This document shows, piece by piece, positions 14,582-21,738 of a stretch of DNA of 26,110 nt (within the stretch, counting starts at the first letter, position 1; the number at the start of each line of letters is the position of its first letter). Under the pieces are notes generated by a model that saw only the letters and a program-made list of their open reading frames with translations, did no database searches and was not told the DNA's origin. Both the position numbers and the translations under genes were made by a program. Source of the DNA: DAIDJM01 sp964250215 (lineage in GTDB: Bacteria; Pseudomonadota; Alphaproteobacteria; Acetobacterales; Acetobacteraceae); NCBI GenBank assembly GCA_964250215.1, contig CAXUEX010000025.1, positions 1 through 26,110 on the forward strand. Direction: 5' to 3'.

Positions 14582-16141
14582 ATGATCTTGCAACTCACGC
14601 GACAGGGCGCGGCCGCATTTGCCGTGTGCCTCGCCACGCCTTGCCTCGCCACCAATGTGCTGCAGGTGGGCAGCTACAAGGGTATCGCCGGTGGCTACAC
14701 CTCCATCCAGCAAGCGGTGAACGCCGCGCGGCCCGGCGACTGGATTCTGGTCGGGCCGGGCGATTACCATGAGAACGCAACGCCGAACGCCGGCGTTTAT
14801 ATCACGACGCAAAACCTGCATCTCCGCGGCATGGATCGCAATGCGGTGATCGTGGATGGCACGGTGCCCGGCGCCGCCGCGTGCAGCGCGCGCGCCGCCG
14901 ATCAGATGGCATCGCCCGCGGGAGGCCGCAACGGCATCCTTGTGAGCAAGACGCCCGGCGTATGGATCGAGAACCTAACCGCCTGCAACTATCTTTCCGA
15001 TGCCTCTGGCGCCGGCGGCAACGAAATCTGGTGGAACGGCGGCGACGGCAGCGGCGTGATCGGGCTTTCCACGTGGTGGGGCAGCTATCTTACCGCGAGT
15101 TCCACGGTGGCGGGCACGGCGCAGGGCCAGTTGCCGCAATACGGGATCTTCATCAGCAACGCGAACGGCCCGGGCCAGGTAAGCTGGTCATACGCAAGCA
15201 ACATGGCGGATTCCGCTTACTACATCGGCGCCTGCCGCGACTGCAACGGCGTGCTGACGCACGATATCGCGGAATGGAGCGCGCTGGGTTATTCCGGCAC
15301 CAATGCGGGTGGCCATTTGCGGCTGGAATATTCGGAATGGAAGCGCAACCGGGTGGGCATCGTGCCGAGTTCGCTGGCCAACGACGATCCGCCAAGCCCG
15401 CAGGACGGCTCCTGCCCGAACGACACCGCGGCTTCCTGCACGCTGATCCAGAATAACTGGGTGCACGACAACAACAACCCGAACACGCCATACTCGCTCG
15501 GCGCGTTCGGGCCGCCGGTGGGCACCGGCATCGAGATCACCGGCGGCCGCAACGACACGGTGCGCAACAATGTCATCGAGCGCAACGGCGCCTGGGGCGT
15601 TCTGGTGAACGACTACCCCGACCTGACAGCGCCGGGGGTGGCCACCTACTGCCAGGGCGGCATCATCGATTTCAGCGTGCCGCCGCCCTACAACCAGCTC
15701 ATTGGCAACACCATTCCGTGCTATTTCTATGCGTTCGGCAACCGGGTGCGGGGCAATTTTCTCCGCGGCAACGGGTTTTTCGGCAATGCGACGAACGGCG
15801 ACCTGGCCAACCTGGCGCTGCCGCAGAGCGTGAACAATTGCTGGGCCGACAACCGGGATGCGGTAACCGGCGTGCCGAGTTCCTCGCCCGGCGCCCTGCA
15901 ACGGAAGACGGTGGCCGGGGTGTGCGGCCGGGCGTGGCATCCAGACAGCACGAAGCTGCTGACGCTGTTCGCGCAGGTGCTGTGCGATTCGATGGGCCCG
16001 AATTCGCCGTTCTGCATGGGCGGGCCGGGATATCCGCAGACCACGAAAGTGCGGGTTATACCGATACCGCAACTGCCGGGCATGGCCGACCCCTGCGCGG
16101 GCGTGCCGGCCAATAGCTGGTGCCCGGTCAAGCGGGACTGA
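14582..16141 (+). CDS. Secreted right-handed beta-helix repeat protein
   Basis: Exported protein of 519 residues. The N-terminus looks like a signal peptide (hydrophobic 9-22, possible cut after CLA at 23). The mature start (TSIQQAVNAARPGDWILVGPGDYHE, 40-64) is the typical opening of a pectate-lyase-like parallel beta-helix. Repeated short strand turns rich in Asn and Gly follow (VWIENLTACNYLSDA, IEITGGRNDTVRNNVIERNG, NRVRGNFLRGNGFFGN). Nine or more cysteines, several in the C-terminal third, suggest disulfides outside the cytoplasm. No lyase catalytic residues can be assigned with confidence, so enzymatic function is open (polysaccharide lyase, glycosidase or structural). ATG 14582 follows GGGAGA by six bases. 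It diverges from the aldo/keto reductase gene. Confidence 0.75.
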   Translation: MILQLTRQGAAAFAVCLATPCLATNVLQVGSYKGIAGGYTSIQQAVNAARPGDWILVGPGDYHENATPNAGVYITTQNLHLRGMDRNAVIVDGTVPGAAACSARAADQMASPAGGRNGILVSKTPGVWIENLTACNYLSDASGAGGNEIWWNGGDGSGVIGLSTWWGSYLTASSTVAGTAQGQLPQYGIFISNANGPGQVSWSYASNMADSAYYIGACRDCNGVLTHDIAEWSALGYSGTNAGGHLRLEYSEWKRNRVGIVPSSLANDDPPSPQDGSCPNDTAASCTLIQNNWVHDNNNPNTPYSLGAFGPPVGTGIEITGGRNDTVRNNVIERNGAWGVLVNDYPDLTAPGVATYCQGGIIDFSVPPPYNQLIGNTIPCYFYAFGNRVRGNFLRGNGFFGNATNGDLANLALPQSVNNCWADNRDAVTGVPSSSPGALQRKTVAGVCGRAWHPDSTKLLTLFAQVLCDSMGPNSPFCMGGPGYPQTTKVRVIPIPQLPGMADPCAGVPANSWCPVKRD

Positions 16142-16179
16142 ACTTCGCGCAGGATGGGCCGGGCCGGGGCAGCGGTTTC

Positions 16180-16208
16180 TTGACGCCCCGTGCCGGCGCC
16201 CCTATACA
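16180..16208 (+). promoter_or_regulatory. Sigma-70-type promoter for rpmH
   Basis: TTGACG (16180-16185), a 17-base spacer and TATACA (16203-16208) form a near-consensus promoter 50 bases before the rpmH start. It is the clearest housekeeping promoter in the window and probably drives the whole rpmH-engB cluster. Confidence 0.75.
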
Positions 16209-16258
16209 CCGCGCCCTGCCCGGACCGATGCCAAGGCCCGGCGCCCGGAGTTTGTCCC

Positions 16259-16393
16259 GTGAAGCGCACCTATCAACCGTCCAAACTCGTCCGCAAGCGC
16301 CGGCACGGCTTTCGCGCGCGCATGGCGACAGTCGGCGGCCGCAAGGTGCTGGCCAACCGCCGCGCGAAAGGCCGCAAGCGCCTCTCGGCCTGA
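16259..16393 (+). CDS. rpmH: 50S ribosomal protein L34
   Basis: Ribosomal protein bL34, exactly the usual 44 residues. It has the standard KRTYQPSKLVRKRRHGFRAR opening and the Arg/Lys-rich GGRKVLANRRAKGRKRLSA tail. The start is GTG 16259 with GGAG eight bases upstream; an upstream in-frame ATG at 16190 lies inside the promoter and is rejected. It opens the conserved rpmH-rnpA-yidD-yidC cluster. Confidence 0.97.
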   Translation: MKRTYQPSKLVRKRRHGFRARMATVGGRKVLANRRAKGRKRLSA

Positions 16394-16427
16394 GCCGCCC
16401 GCGCGCCCTGCCGGCCGCGATCTGCGC

Positions 16428-16784
16428 GTGAACCCGCTTCTCCGCCCGGGCCGCCTTACCCGCCGCGCCGAGTTTTTGCGCGCCGCGAGCCAGGGCCGCA
16501 AAGCGCCGATGCCTGGACTGCTGCTGCAGGCGCTGGATCGCGGCGATGCGGCACCCGTGCGCCTGGGCTTCACGGCCACGAAGAAACTGGGCAATGCCGT
16601 GGTGCGCAACCGCACGAAGCGGCGCCTGCGGGAAGCCGCCCGGTTGGTGCTGCGCGAAAGCCCGCTGCAAGGCGCCGATCTGGTGCTGGTGGGCCGGGTC
16701 GGCACGGCGGGGCGACCGTTCGCGCTGCTGCTGAGCGATCTGCGCCAGACGCTTTCCCGCGCCCTGCCCGGCCGCTTCACGTGA
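16428..16784 (+). CDS. rnpA: Ribonuclease P protein component
   Basis: Protein subunit of RNase P, which helps the catalytic RNA remove 5' leaders from pre-tRNAs. The protein has 118 residues. The signature RNR motif is present as VVRNRTKRRLREA (59-71), preceded by RLGFTATKKLGNA (45-57). The N-terminal RLTRRAEFLRAA is typical. The GTG start at 16428 lies 34 bases after the rpmH stop. The stop overlaps the yidD GTG start, implying coupled translation. Confidence 0.95.
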   Translation: MNPLLRPGRLTRRAEFLRAASQGRKAPMPGLLLQALDRGDAAPVRLGFTATKKLGNAVVRNRTKRRLREAARLVLRESPLQGADLVLVGRVGTAGRPFALLLSDLRQTLSRALPGRFT

Positions 16785-17020
16785 ATTCTGCCGCCGCGCT
16801 CGCCGCGCTCGTGCGGCTGTATCAGCTTGCGCTGCGCCCCGTGCTGGGGCGGAATTGCCGCTTCCATCCAAGCTGTAGCGACTACGCCATCGAGGCACTG
16901 CGCGCACACGGCACCGCGCGCGGCGTATCTCTGGCGGCGCAGCGCGTGTTGCGCTGCAACCCCTGGGGGGCGCACGGGCACGATCCCGTGCCGCCCGCCC
17001 GCCGCCCGGAACAGGCCTGA
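16781..17020 (+). CDS. yidD: Membrane protein insertion efficiency factor YidD
   Basis: Small YidD-family protein (79 residues) that associates with the inner membrane and assists YidC-dependent insertion. The signature is complete: YQLALRPVLGRNCRFHPSCSDYAIEAL (14-40) with two cysteines, then RVLRCNPWG and HDPVP. The GTG start at 16781 overlaps the rnpA stop (GTGA), and yidC begins six bases after its own stop. Confidence 0.95.
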   Translation: MNSAAALAALVRLYQLALRPVLGRNCRFHPSCSDYAIEALRAHGTARGVSLAAQRVLRCNPWGAHGHDPVPPARRPEQA

Positions 17021-17026
17021 AACGCG

Positions 17027-18766
17027 ATGGACCAACGACGCCTGCTGCTGTTCATCGCCATCTCGGTGGCGATCTTCGCGCTGTTCCAATTCGTGTTTCC
17101 GCCGCCGCCGCGGCCGGCGCATCCGGCCAATACGCCGGTTGCCGCCAATGTTTCGGCGCAGCCGCCGCAAGCCCGGCCGGAGGGGGATTCCGAGGCGCTG
17201 CCGACCACGGGGCCGCGACTGGCCATCGAGGCGCCCAATCTGGTGGGCAGCATGAGCCTGACCGGCGCGCGGCTGGATGATCTGCGGTTACGCGATTTCC
17301 ACGAGACGGTCGACCGCAACTCGCCGCTGGTTCGGCTGCTGGAACGGCCCGACGAGAAGCAGCCGAGCTACCTGCAATTCGGCTGGCTGGGCCCCGATGG
17401 CGTGAAGCTGCCGGACGATCGCACCCAATGGCATGCGAGCGCCGGCACGCTGCGCGCGGGCGAGCCCGTTGCGCTCACGTGGGACAATGGCGCCGGTCTC
17501 AGTTTCCGCATCGATCTCGCGATCGACAAGCAATATCTGTTCAACATCACGCAGAGCGTGCACAATGCGGGAACGGCGCCGGTGCAGCTATGGCCCTGGC
17601 AGCGCGTGCGCCGCGATTACGCGCCGCTGACGAGCGGCTATGGCGTCCTGTTCGAAGGCCTGATCGGCGCGGTGGACAACCGCATCAAGGAAATGGGCTA
17701 TCCCGGCACGAAATCGGCCGCCGAGAAGCACGACGGCACGGCTTTCGAGCAGCAGGACCAAGGCGGCTGGGCCGGGTTCACCGACAAATACTGGCTCACG
17801 GCGCTGATCCCGGATCAGCAGGCGCAGGTGAAGACGAGCTGGGCGCACACCACGCATGACGGCAACGACCGCTATCAGATCAGCTACGTCACCGCCTCGC
17901 CGCAAACGGTGGCGCCTGGCGGTGACGCTTCGTTCGGATCCCGCGATTTCGTCGGTGCGAAGGAAGTGCATCTGCTGGATCGCTACGAGAGCCGGCAGCA
18001 TATTCCGTTGCTGAGCTATGCGGTGGATTGGGGCTGGTTCTTCTTCCTGACCAAGCCGTTCTTTTATGCCATCGACTTCATCTACTCGCTCACCGGAAAT
18101 TTCGGCGTGGCGATCCTGATCTTCACGGTGTTCGTAAAGCTGGCTTTCTATCCGCTGGCCGCGACGAGCTATCGTTCGATGGGCAAGATGCGGCTGCTGG
18201 CGCCGAAAATTCAGGCGGCGCGCGAACGCTTCAAGGACGATCCGGCGCGCCAGCAGCAGGCGATGATGGAGGTGTACAAGCAGGAAGGCGTGAGCCCCAT
18301 GGCGCAGGCCGGCGGCTGCCTGCCGCTGGTGATCCAAATTCCGGTATTCTTCTCGCTCTACAAGGTGATTTTGGTGACGATCGAAATGCGGCACGCGCCG
18401 TTTTTCGGCTGGATCCACGATCTTTCGGCGACCGACCCGACCAACGTGTTCAATCTGTTCGGGTTGCTGCCGTTCGACCCTTCCGCGATCTCCTCCACGC
18501 TGCATCTGGGCATCTGGCCGCTGATCCTGGGGGCGACGATGTTCTTCCAGCAGCGGCTGAACCCGCCGCCGCCCGACCCCACGCAGGCGCGCATTTTCCA
18601 GTTCATGCCGATCGTGTTCACCTTCATGATGGGGCGGTTCCCCGCTGGGCTCGTGATCTACTGGAGCTGGAACAACACGCTGACGATCGCGCAGCAATGG
18701 TATATCCAGCGCAACGCGAAGCTCACCGGGCCGGCAACTTCTACGCGCGCCAAAGCGAAAGCGTGA
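17027..18766 (+). CDS. yidC: Membrane protein insertase YidC
   Basis: Inner-membrane insertase/chaperone that integrates proteins alone or with Sec. At 579 residues it is the Gram-negative form. TM1 is at about 5-22 (LLLFIAISVAIFALFQFVF), a Pro-rich linker follows, then the large periplasmic P1 domain (about 60-330), then the conserved core: WFFFLTKPFFYAIDFIYSL, FGVAILIFTVFVKLAFYPL, the cytoplasmic YRSMGKMRLLAPKIQA coiled region with its conserved Arg/Lys, GGCLPLVIQIPVFFSLYKV and the C-terminal membrane hairpin IFQFMPIVFTFMMG. The tail KLTGPATSTRAKAKA is short and basic, suited to ribosome contact. ATG 17027. The stop overlaps the engB start. Confidence 0.97.
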   Translation: MDQRRLLLFIAISVAIFALFQFVFPPPPRPAHPANTPVAANVSAQPPQARPEGDSEALPTTGPRLAIEAPNLVGSMSLTGARLDDLRLRDFHETVDRNSPLVRLLERPDEKQPSYLQFGWLGPDGVKLPDDRTQWHASAGTLRAGEPVALTWDNGAGLSFRIDLAIDKQYLFNITQSVHNAGTAPVQLWPWQRVRRDYAPLTSGYGVLFEGLIGAVDNRIKEMGYPGTKSAAEKHDGTAFEQQDQGGWAGFTDKYWLTALIPDQQAQVKTSWAHTTHDGNDRYQISYVTASPQTVAPGGDASFGSRDFVGAKEVHLLDRYESRQHIPLLSYAVDWGWFFFLTKPFFYAIDFIYSLTGNFGVAILIFTVFVKLAFYPLAATSYRSMGKMRLLAPKIQAARERFKDDPARQQQAMMEVYKQEGVSPMAQAGGCLPLVIQIPVFFSLYKVILVTIEMRHAPFFGWIHDLSATDPTNVFNLFGLLPFDPSAISSTLHLGIWPLILGATMFFQQRLNPPPPDPTQARIFQFMPIVFTFMMGRFPAGLVIYWSWNNTLTIAQQWYIQRNAKLTGPATSTRAKAKA

Positions 18767-19410
18767 GCGCGACGCAGACGGAGTTCACGCCGGAGCAGAT
18801 CGAGGCCGGGCGCATTATGTTTGCGGGCGAATGCCGCTTTGTGCATGCAGCGCAAAATTTGCGGCAGTTACCACCGCCGCAGGGGCCAGAAATTGCATTC
18901 GCCGGGCGCAGCAATGTGGGCAAATCCTCGCTGGTGAACGCGCTGGCGGGCCATCGCGCGCTGGCCCGCGCCTCCAACACGCCCGGCCGCACGCGGCAGT
19001 TGAATTTCTTTGCGCTAGCGGACCGGCTGATGCTCGTGGACATGCCGGGCTACGGCTATGCGCAGGCCGGCCGCGCGGTGAAGCGGGACTGGCAGGGATT
19101 GATGTTCGATTATTTGCGCGGCCGGCCCGATCTGCGACGGGTGTTGCTGCTGCTGGACAGCCGCATCGAGCTGAAGGAATCCGATGGCGCGGTGATGGAT
19201 TTGCTGGATCGCGCGGCGGTGAATTTTCAGCTCGTGTTGACGAAAACCGATGCGGTGAAACCGGCAGCACTCGCCAGCAAAGTTGCAGAGATCGGGGCGC
19301 TGGCGCGCAAGCATGCGGCGGCGCATCCGAATGTACTGGCCACCAGCGCCGAAACCGGCGCGGGCCTAGAGGAGTTGCGGGCCGAGTTGGCGGCGTTGGT
19401 GGCGGTTTAG
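18763..19410 (+). CDS. engB: Ribosome biogenesis GTPase EngB/YihA
   Basis: Small TRAFAC-class GTPase (215 residues; synonyms yihA, ysxC) needed for large-subunit assembly. All G motifs are intact: G1 GRSNVGKSS (48-56), G2 Thr73 in SNTPGRTRQ, G3 DMPG (93-96, within VDMPGYGYA, diagnostic of EngB), G4 TKTD (160-163) and G5 TSAE (194-197). The GTG start at 18763 overlaps the yidC stop (GTGA), so it is translationally coupled. In many relatives argB follows engB; here the next gene is a convergent phasin. Confidence 0.95.
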   Translation: MSATQTEFTPEQIEAGRIMFAGECRFVHAAQNLRQLPPPQGPEIAFAGRSNVGKSSLVNALAGHRALARASNTPGRTRQLNFFALADRLMLVDMPGYGYAQAGRAVKRDWQGLMFDYLRGRPDLRRVLLLLDSRIELKESDGAVMDLLDRAAVNFQLVLTKTDAVKPAALASKVAEIGALARKHAAAHPNVLATSAETGAGLEELRAELAALVAV

Positions 19411-19442
19411 CCGGCCGGCCAGACAATAACGGCCAGAGTAGC

Positions 19443-19467
19443 GGGAGAGGGCCGGAAGCCCCCTCCC
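19443..19467. terminator. Weak hairpin between convergent engB and phasin genes
   Basis: GGGAGAGGGC (19443-19452) pairs with GCCCCCTCCC (19458-19467) with one mismatch around a five-base loop. It lies between the two convergent stops. There is no proper T-run on either side, so termination strength is uncertain. Confidence 0.35.
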
Positions 19468-19477
19468 CTTGTCCGAT

Positions 19478-20011
19478 TTAAGCGGCCTTCGCGATCCGCT
19501 GCGCGGCGTCTTGCGCGCGGGCGGTGAGCGGCGCCACAGCCTGCTCGGTCACCTTCAAGTAGTCGTGCACAAGCTTGCTGCCCTCGGTGAGCGAGCGGCT
19601 GGTCATGCTGCGCGCCAGTTCGGTCTGCAGCCGCACGATTTCGGTCAGCGAGCGCGTGGTCATCAGCGTGCGCAGGGTGGAGACGGTCTCCTCCATCTGC
19701 TCGCGGTTCACGGCAGCGGCGTGCGTCACCAGATTCTGCAGGCCTTCGCCGTAGATCTTGCCGGCCTCGACCAGCGTCTCCAGCGTGCCGCGCTGGAAAT
19801 CATAGACTTCGCGGGCGGTCTCACCGGCTTTGTTGAGGCCGTCGCTGAGCTTGTTCTGCATCTCGCCCATCGTGCCGCTGATTTTTTCCTGCGCAGCGTT
19901 CATCGCGGAGCGGGTGGTTTCGGCGGCCTGGCTGGCGGCATTGGTGGTGGCTTCCACAGCCGCCTTGAAGGGGCGGACGGTCTCGGGCTTCCTGGTATCG
20001 GCGTCGCTCAT
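19478..20011 (-). CDS. Phasin family protein (polyhydroxyalkanoate granule-associated)
   Basis: Phasin of 177 residues; phasins coat polyhydroxyalkanoate storage granules. The sequence is almost entirely helical and amphipathic, with the usual phasin-2 pattern: PFKAAVEATTNAASQAAETT near the N-terminus, EVYDFQRGTLETLVEAGKIYGEGLQNLV in the centre, LMTTRSLTEIVRLQTELARS and a C-terminal APLTARAQDAAQRI. The ATG at 20011 is chosen because GGAGG (complement 20017-20021) lies five bases upstream; the ATG at 20023 is before that site. The promoter region holds two TGCA-N-TGCA boxes, suggesting PhaR-like control. No pha synthesis genes are in the window, though the organism presumably has them. Confidence 0.9.
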   Translation of the reverse strand: MSDADTRKPETVRPFKAAVEATTNAASQAAETTRSAMNAAQEKISGTMGEMQNKLSDGLNKAGETAREVYDFQRGTLETLVEAGKIYGEGLQNLVTHAAAVNREQMEETVSTLRTLMTTRSLTEIVRLQTELARSMTSRSLTEGSKLVHDYLKVTEQAVAPLTARAQDAAQRIAKAA

Positions 20012-20024
20012 GTTTGCCTCCATG

Positions 20025-20034
20025 TTGCAGTGCA
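20025..20034 (-). promoter_or_regulatory. TGC-rich box 1 (downstream of phasin -10)
   Basis: On the minus strand TGCACTGCAA, a TGCA-N-TGCA palindrome, lies nine bases past the -10 box, around the expected transcription start. It is a candidate PhaR-type repressor site. Confidence 0.5.
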
Positions 20035-20043
20035 GTATGGCGG

Positions 20044-20072
20044 CAGATAAGAGGCCGCGGCACCGGAAGCAA
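20044..20072 (-). promoter_or_regulatory. Phasin promoter
   Basis: On the minus strand TTGCTT (20072-20067), a 17-base spacer and TATCTG (20049-20044) form a sigma-70-like promoter. It sits between the two TGC-rich boxes and 33 bases ahead of the phasin ATG. Confidence 0.5.
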
Positions 20073-20083
20073 GACATTTCGTG

Positions 20084-20093
20084 TTGCACTGCA
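20084..20093 (-). promoter_or_regulatory. TGC-rich box 2 (upstream of phasin -35)
   Basis: On the minus strand TGCAGTGCAA, the same TGCA-N-TGCA form as box 1, lies 11 bases upstream of the -35 box. Both boxes face the same way and are centred 59 bases apart. Confidence 0.5.
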
Positions 20094-20125
20094 CAAAAAG
20101 TCGCCGGGGCGGGCGCAAAGCGCTG

Positions 20126-20140
20126 AAAACACGGTGTTTT
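20126..20140. promoter_or_regulatory. Palindrome upstream of the aldolase-family gene
   Basis: AAAACAC, one G, then GTGTTTT form a perfect 15-base palindrome 61 bases ahead of the class II aldolase-family start. It is strikingly AT-rich for this DNA. Possible operator; no dedicated regulator is adjacent. Confidence 0.35.
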
Positions 20141-20201
20141 ATGGAGCATGTCGCGGCGGGGACGCAATCTGCTAGGTTTTCCCGCAGGCAGGGAGGCAAG
20201 C

Positions 20202-20957
20202 ATGGACCAGAACGTGACGAACAGCACCGAGATCGAGCGGGCCATCCGGGTGGATCTCGCGGCCGCCTACCGGCTCGTGGCGCTCCAAGGCTGGGACGAT
20301 CTGGTGTTCACGCACATTTCGGCGCGCATCCCGGGGCCTGAGCACCATTTTCTCATCAACCCCTATGGCATGATGTTCGAGGAGATCACGGCCAGCTCGC
20401 TAGTGAAGATCGGCATGGATGGGCATCCGGTGGGCAGCAGCGCCTATCCCGTGAACCCGGCCGGTTTCACGATCCATTCCGCGGTGCACGAAGCGCGCGA
20501 GGATGCGGGGTGCGTGATGCACCTGCACACGCCGGACGGCACGGCGGTGGCGACGAGCCGCGAGGGCTTGCAGCCGCTGAACCAGACCGCGCAGCTCGTG
20601 ATCCACGACCTTGCGTATCACGATTACGAGGGCGTGGCGCTGGACCATGACGAGCGGCCGCGGCTGCAGGCGGATCTGGGCACGAAGAATTTGATGCTGT
20701 TGCGCAATCATGGCACGCTGACGGTGGGCAGGAGCTGCGCCGAGGCATTTCTGCGCATGTATTTCCTGGAACGCGCCTGCACGATGCAGGTGCGGACCCG
20801 CATCTTGGGGCACGACGACTATCCCACCGCGCCGACGGTGATCGAGAAGAACGCAGCGCTTGCCGCATCCGGCGGCACGAATGCGGTGGCGAACCACCTG
20901 GTTTGGCCGGCACTGCTGCGTAAGCTGGACCGGATCGATCCAGCTTTCCGAAAGTGA
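20202..20957 (+). CDS. Class II aldolase/adducin family protein
   Basis: Metal-dependent class II aldolase/adducin-fold protein of 251 residues. Related enzymes include L-fuculose-phosphate aldolase, L-ribulose-5-phosphate epimerase and various decarboxylating members. The zinc ligands appear intact: His-Leu-His in VMHLHTPDGTAVA (about 104-116) and the later His in LLRNHGTLTVG (about 165-175). The N-terminal FTHISARIPGPEHHFLINPYGMMFEEI is the form of the 'class II aldolase/adducin family protein' subgroup without a settled substrate. ATG 20202 follows GGAGG by five bases. It diverges from the phasin and ends one base from the convergent PhzF gene. Confidence 0.9.
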   Translation: MDQNVTNSTEIERAIRVDLAAAYRLVALQGWDDLVFTHISARIPGPEHHFLINPYGMMFEEITASSLVKIGMDGHPVGSSAYPVNPAGFTIHSAVHEAREDAGCVMHLHTPDGTAVATSREGLQPLNQTAQLVIHDLAYHDYEGVALDHDERPRLQADLGTKNLMLLRNHGTLTVGRSCAEAFLRMYFLERACTMQVRTRILGHDDYPTAPTVIEKNAALAASGGTNAVANHLVWPALLRKLDRIDPAFRK

Positions 20958-20958
20958 T

Positions 20959-21738
20959 TCAGGAAGGCAGCTCGGCCACGCCTTCGGCATAGAGCACGGC
21001 CGTGCCGGCCATCTTCACGCGGTCGCTTGCCAAGCGGCAGCGCATCCGGCCGCCCCTCGCACTCGCCTGGTGGCAGGAAAGTTCCAAGCGGCCGAGTTTT
21101 TCCGCCCAGTAGGGCACGATCTGGGTGTGCAGCGACCCGGTAACGGGATCTTCGTCAATGCCGTAACCGGGCGCGAAATAGCGGCTGGTGACATCGGCAT
21201 TGTCGCCGCCCGAAGCGGTGACGATCAGGCTGCCTCCGGCTTCACGGATCGCCGCAAGATCAGGCCGCAGCTCGCGCACCGCGTCGGCGCTGGCCAGAAC
21301 GGCGATCGGATCGGCGGATTGCAGCATGGCGAGCGGCGGCCGGCCGATGGCGCGAACCAGTTCCGGTATCGGTTCGATTTCATGCCATGCGCGCGCGGGA
21401 AAATCCAGCTCGATTTTCGCGCCACGCACATCGGCCCGCAACTCGCCCGAGAGCGTGAGAAAGCGGAACGGCGGGGCATGGCCGAGCTTTGCCAGCACGA
21501 AAGCGGTGGCGAGCGTGGCATGGCCGCAGAGCTCCACCTCCACGGTGGGCGTGAACCAGCGCAGCCGCCAGCAATCGCCTTCGGGAACGGCAAAGGCGGT
21601 TTCGCTGAGCTGGTGCTCGGCCGCGATGCGCTGCATCAACGTATCCGGCAACGGCGTTTCAGGCAGCATGACGCAGGCCGGGTTGCCGCGGAACACCTGA
21701 TCCGCAAACGCATCGACATGCCAGAAGCGCTGCTTCAA
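20959..21738 (-). CDS. PhzF-family isomerase
   Basis: Protein of 259 residues in the PhzF family, which shares the diaminopimelate-epimerase fold and usually isomerises small acids. Conserved features are DAFADQVFRGNPACVM (10-24), the catalytic Glu46 in LSETAFA, CGHATLA (71-77) and DEDPVTGSLH in the second domain. The start is a TTG at 21738 that overlaps the thiD stop (TTGA); the GGAGG upstream is close, and no better start lies nearby. It is translationally coupled to thiD. No phenazine genes are present, so a phenazine role is unlikely; substrate unknown. Confidence 0.9.
   Translation of the reverse strand: MKQRFWHVDAFADQVFRGNPACVMLPETPLPDTLMQRIAAEHQLSETAFAVPEGDCWRLRWFTPTVEVELCGHATLATAFVLAKLGHAPPFRFLTLSGELRADVRGAKIELDFPARAWHEIEPIPELVRAIGRPPLAMLQSADPIAVLASADAVRELRPDLAAIREAGGSLIVTASGGDNADVTSRYFAPGYGIDEDPVTGSLHTQIVPYWAEKLGRLELSCHQASARGGRMRCRLASDRVKMAGTAVLYAEGVAELPS

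Noticed and set aside
16180..17026. Possible replication origin near rpmH-rnpA
   Set aside because: No dnaA gene and no cluster of DnaA boxes seen; in many alphaproteobacteria this cluster is not at the origin.
17588..18697. 369-codon minus-strand frame opposite yidC
   Set aside because: Arg/His-rich antisense frame over a clear YidC.
20012..20245. Longer phasin N-terminus from upstream starts
   Set aside because: GGAGG at 20017-20021 supports the ATG at 20011, and the extension covers the promoter and the divergent gene's start.
20959..21738. Phenazine biosynthesis locus, suggested by the PhzF-like gene
   Set aside because: No other phenazine genes nearby; PhzF-family proteins are widespread and mostly unrelated to phenazines.
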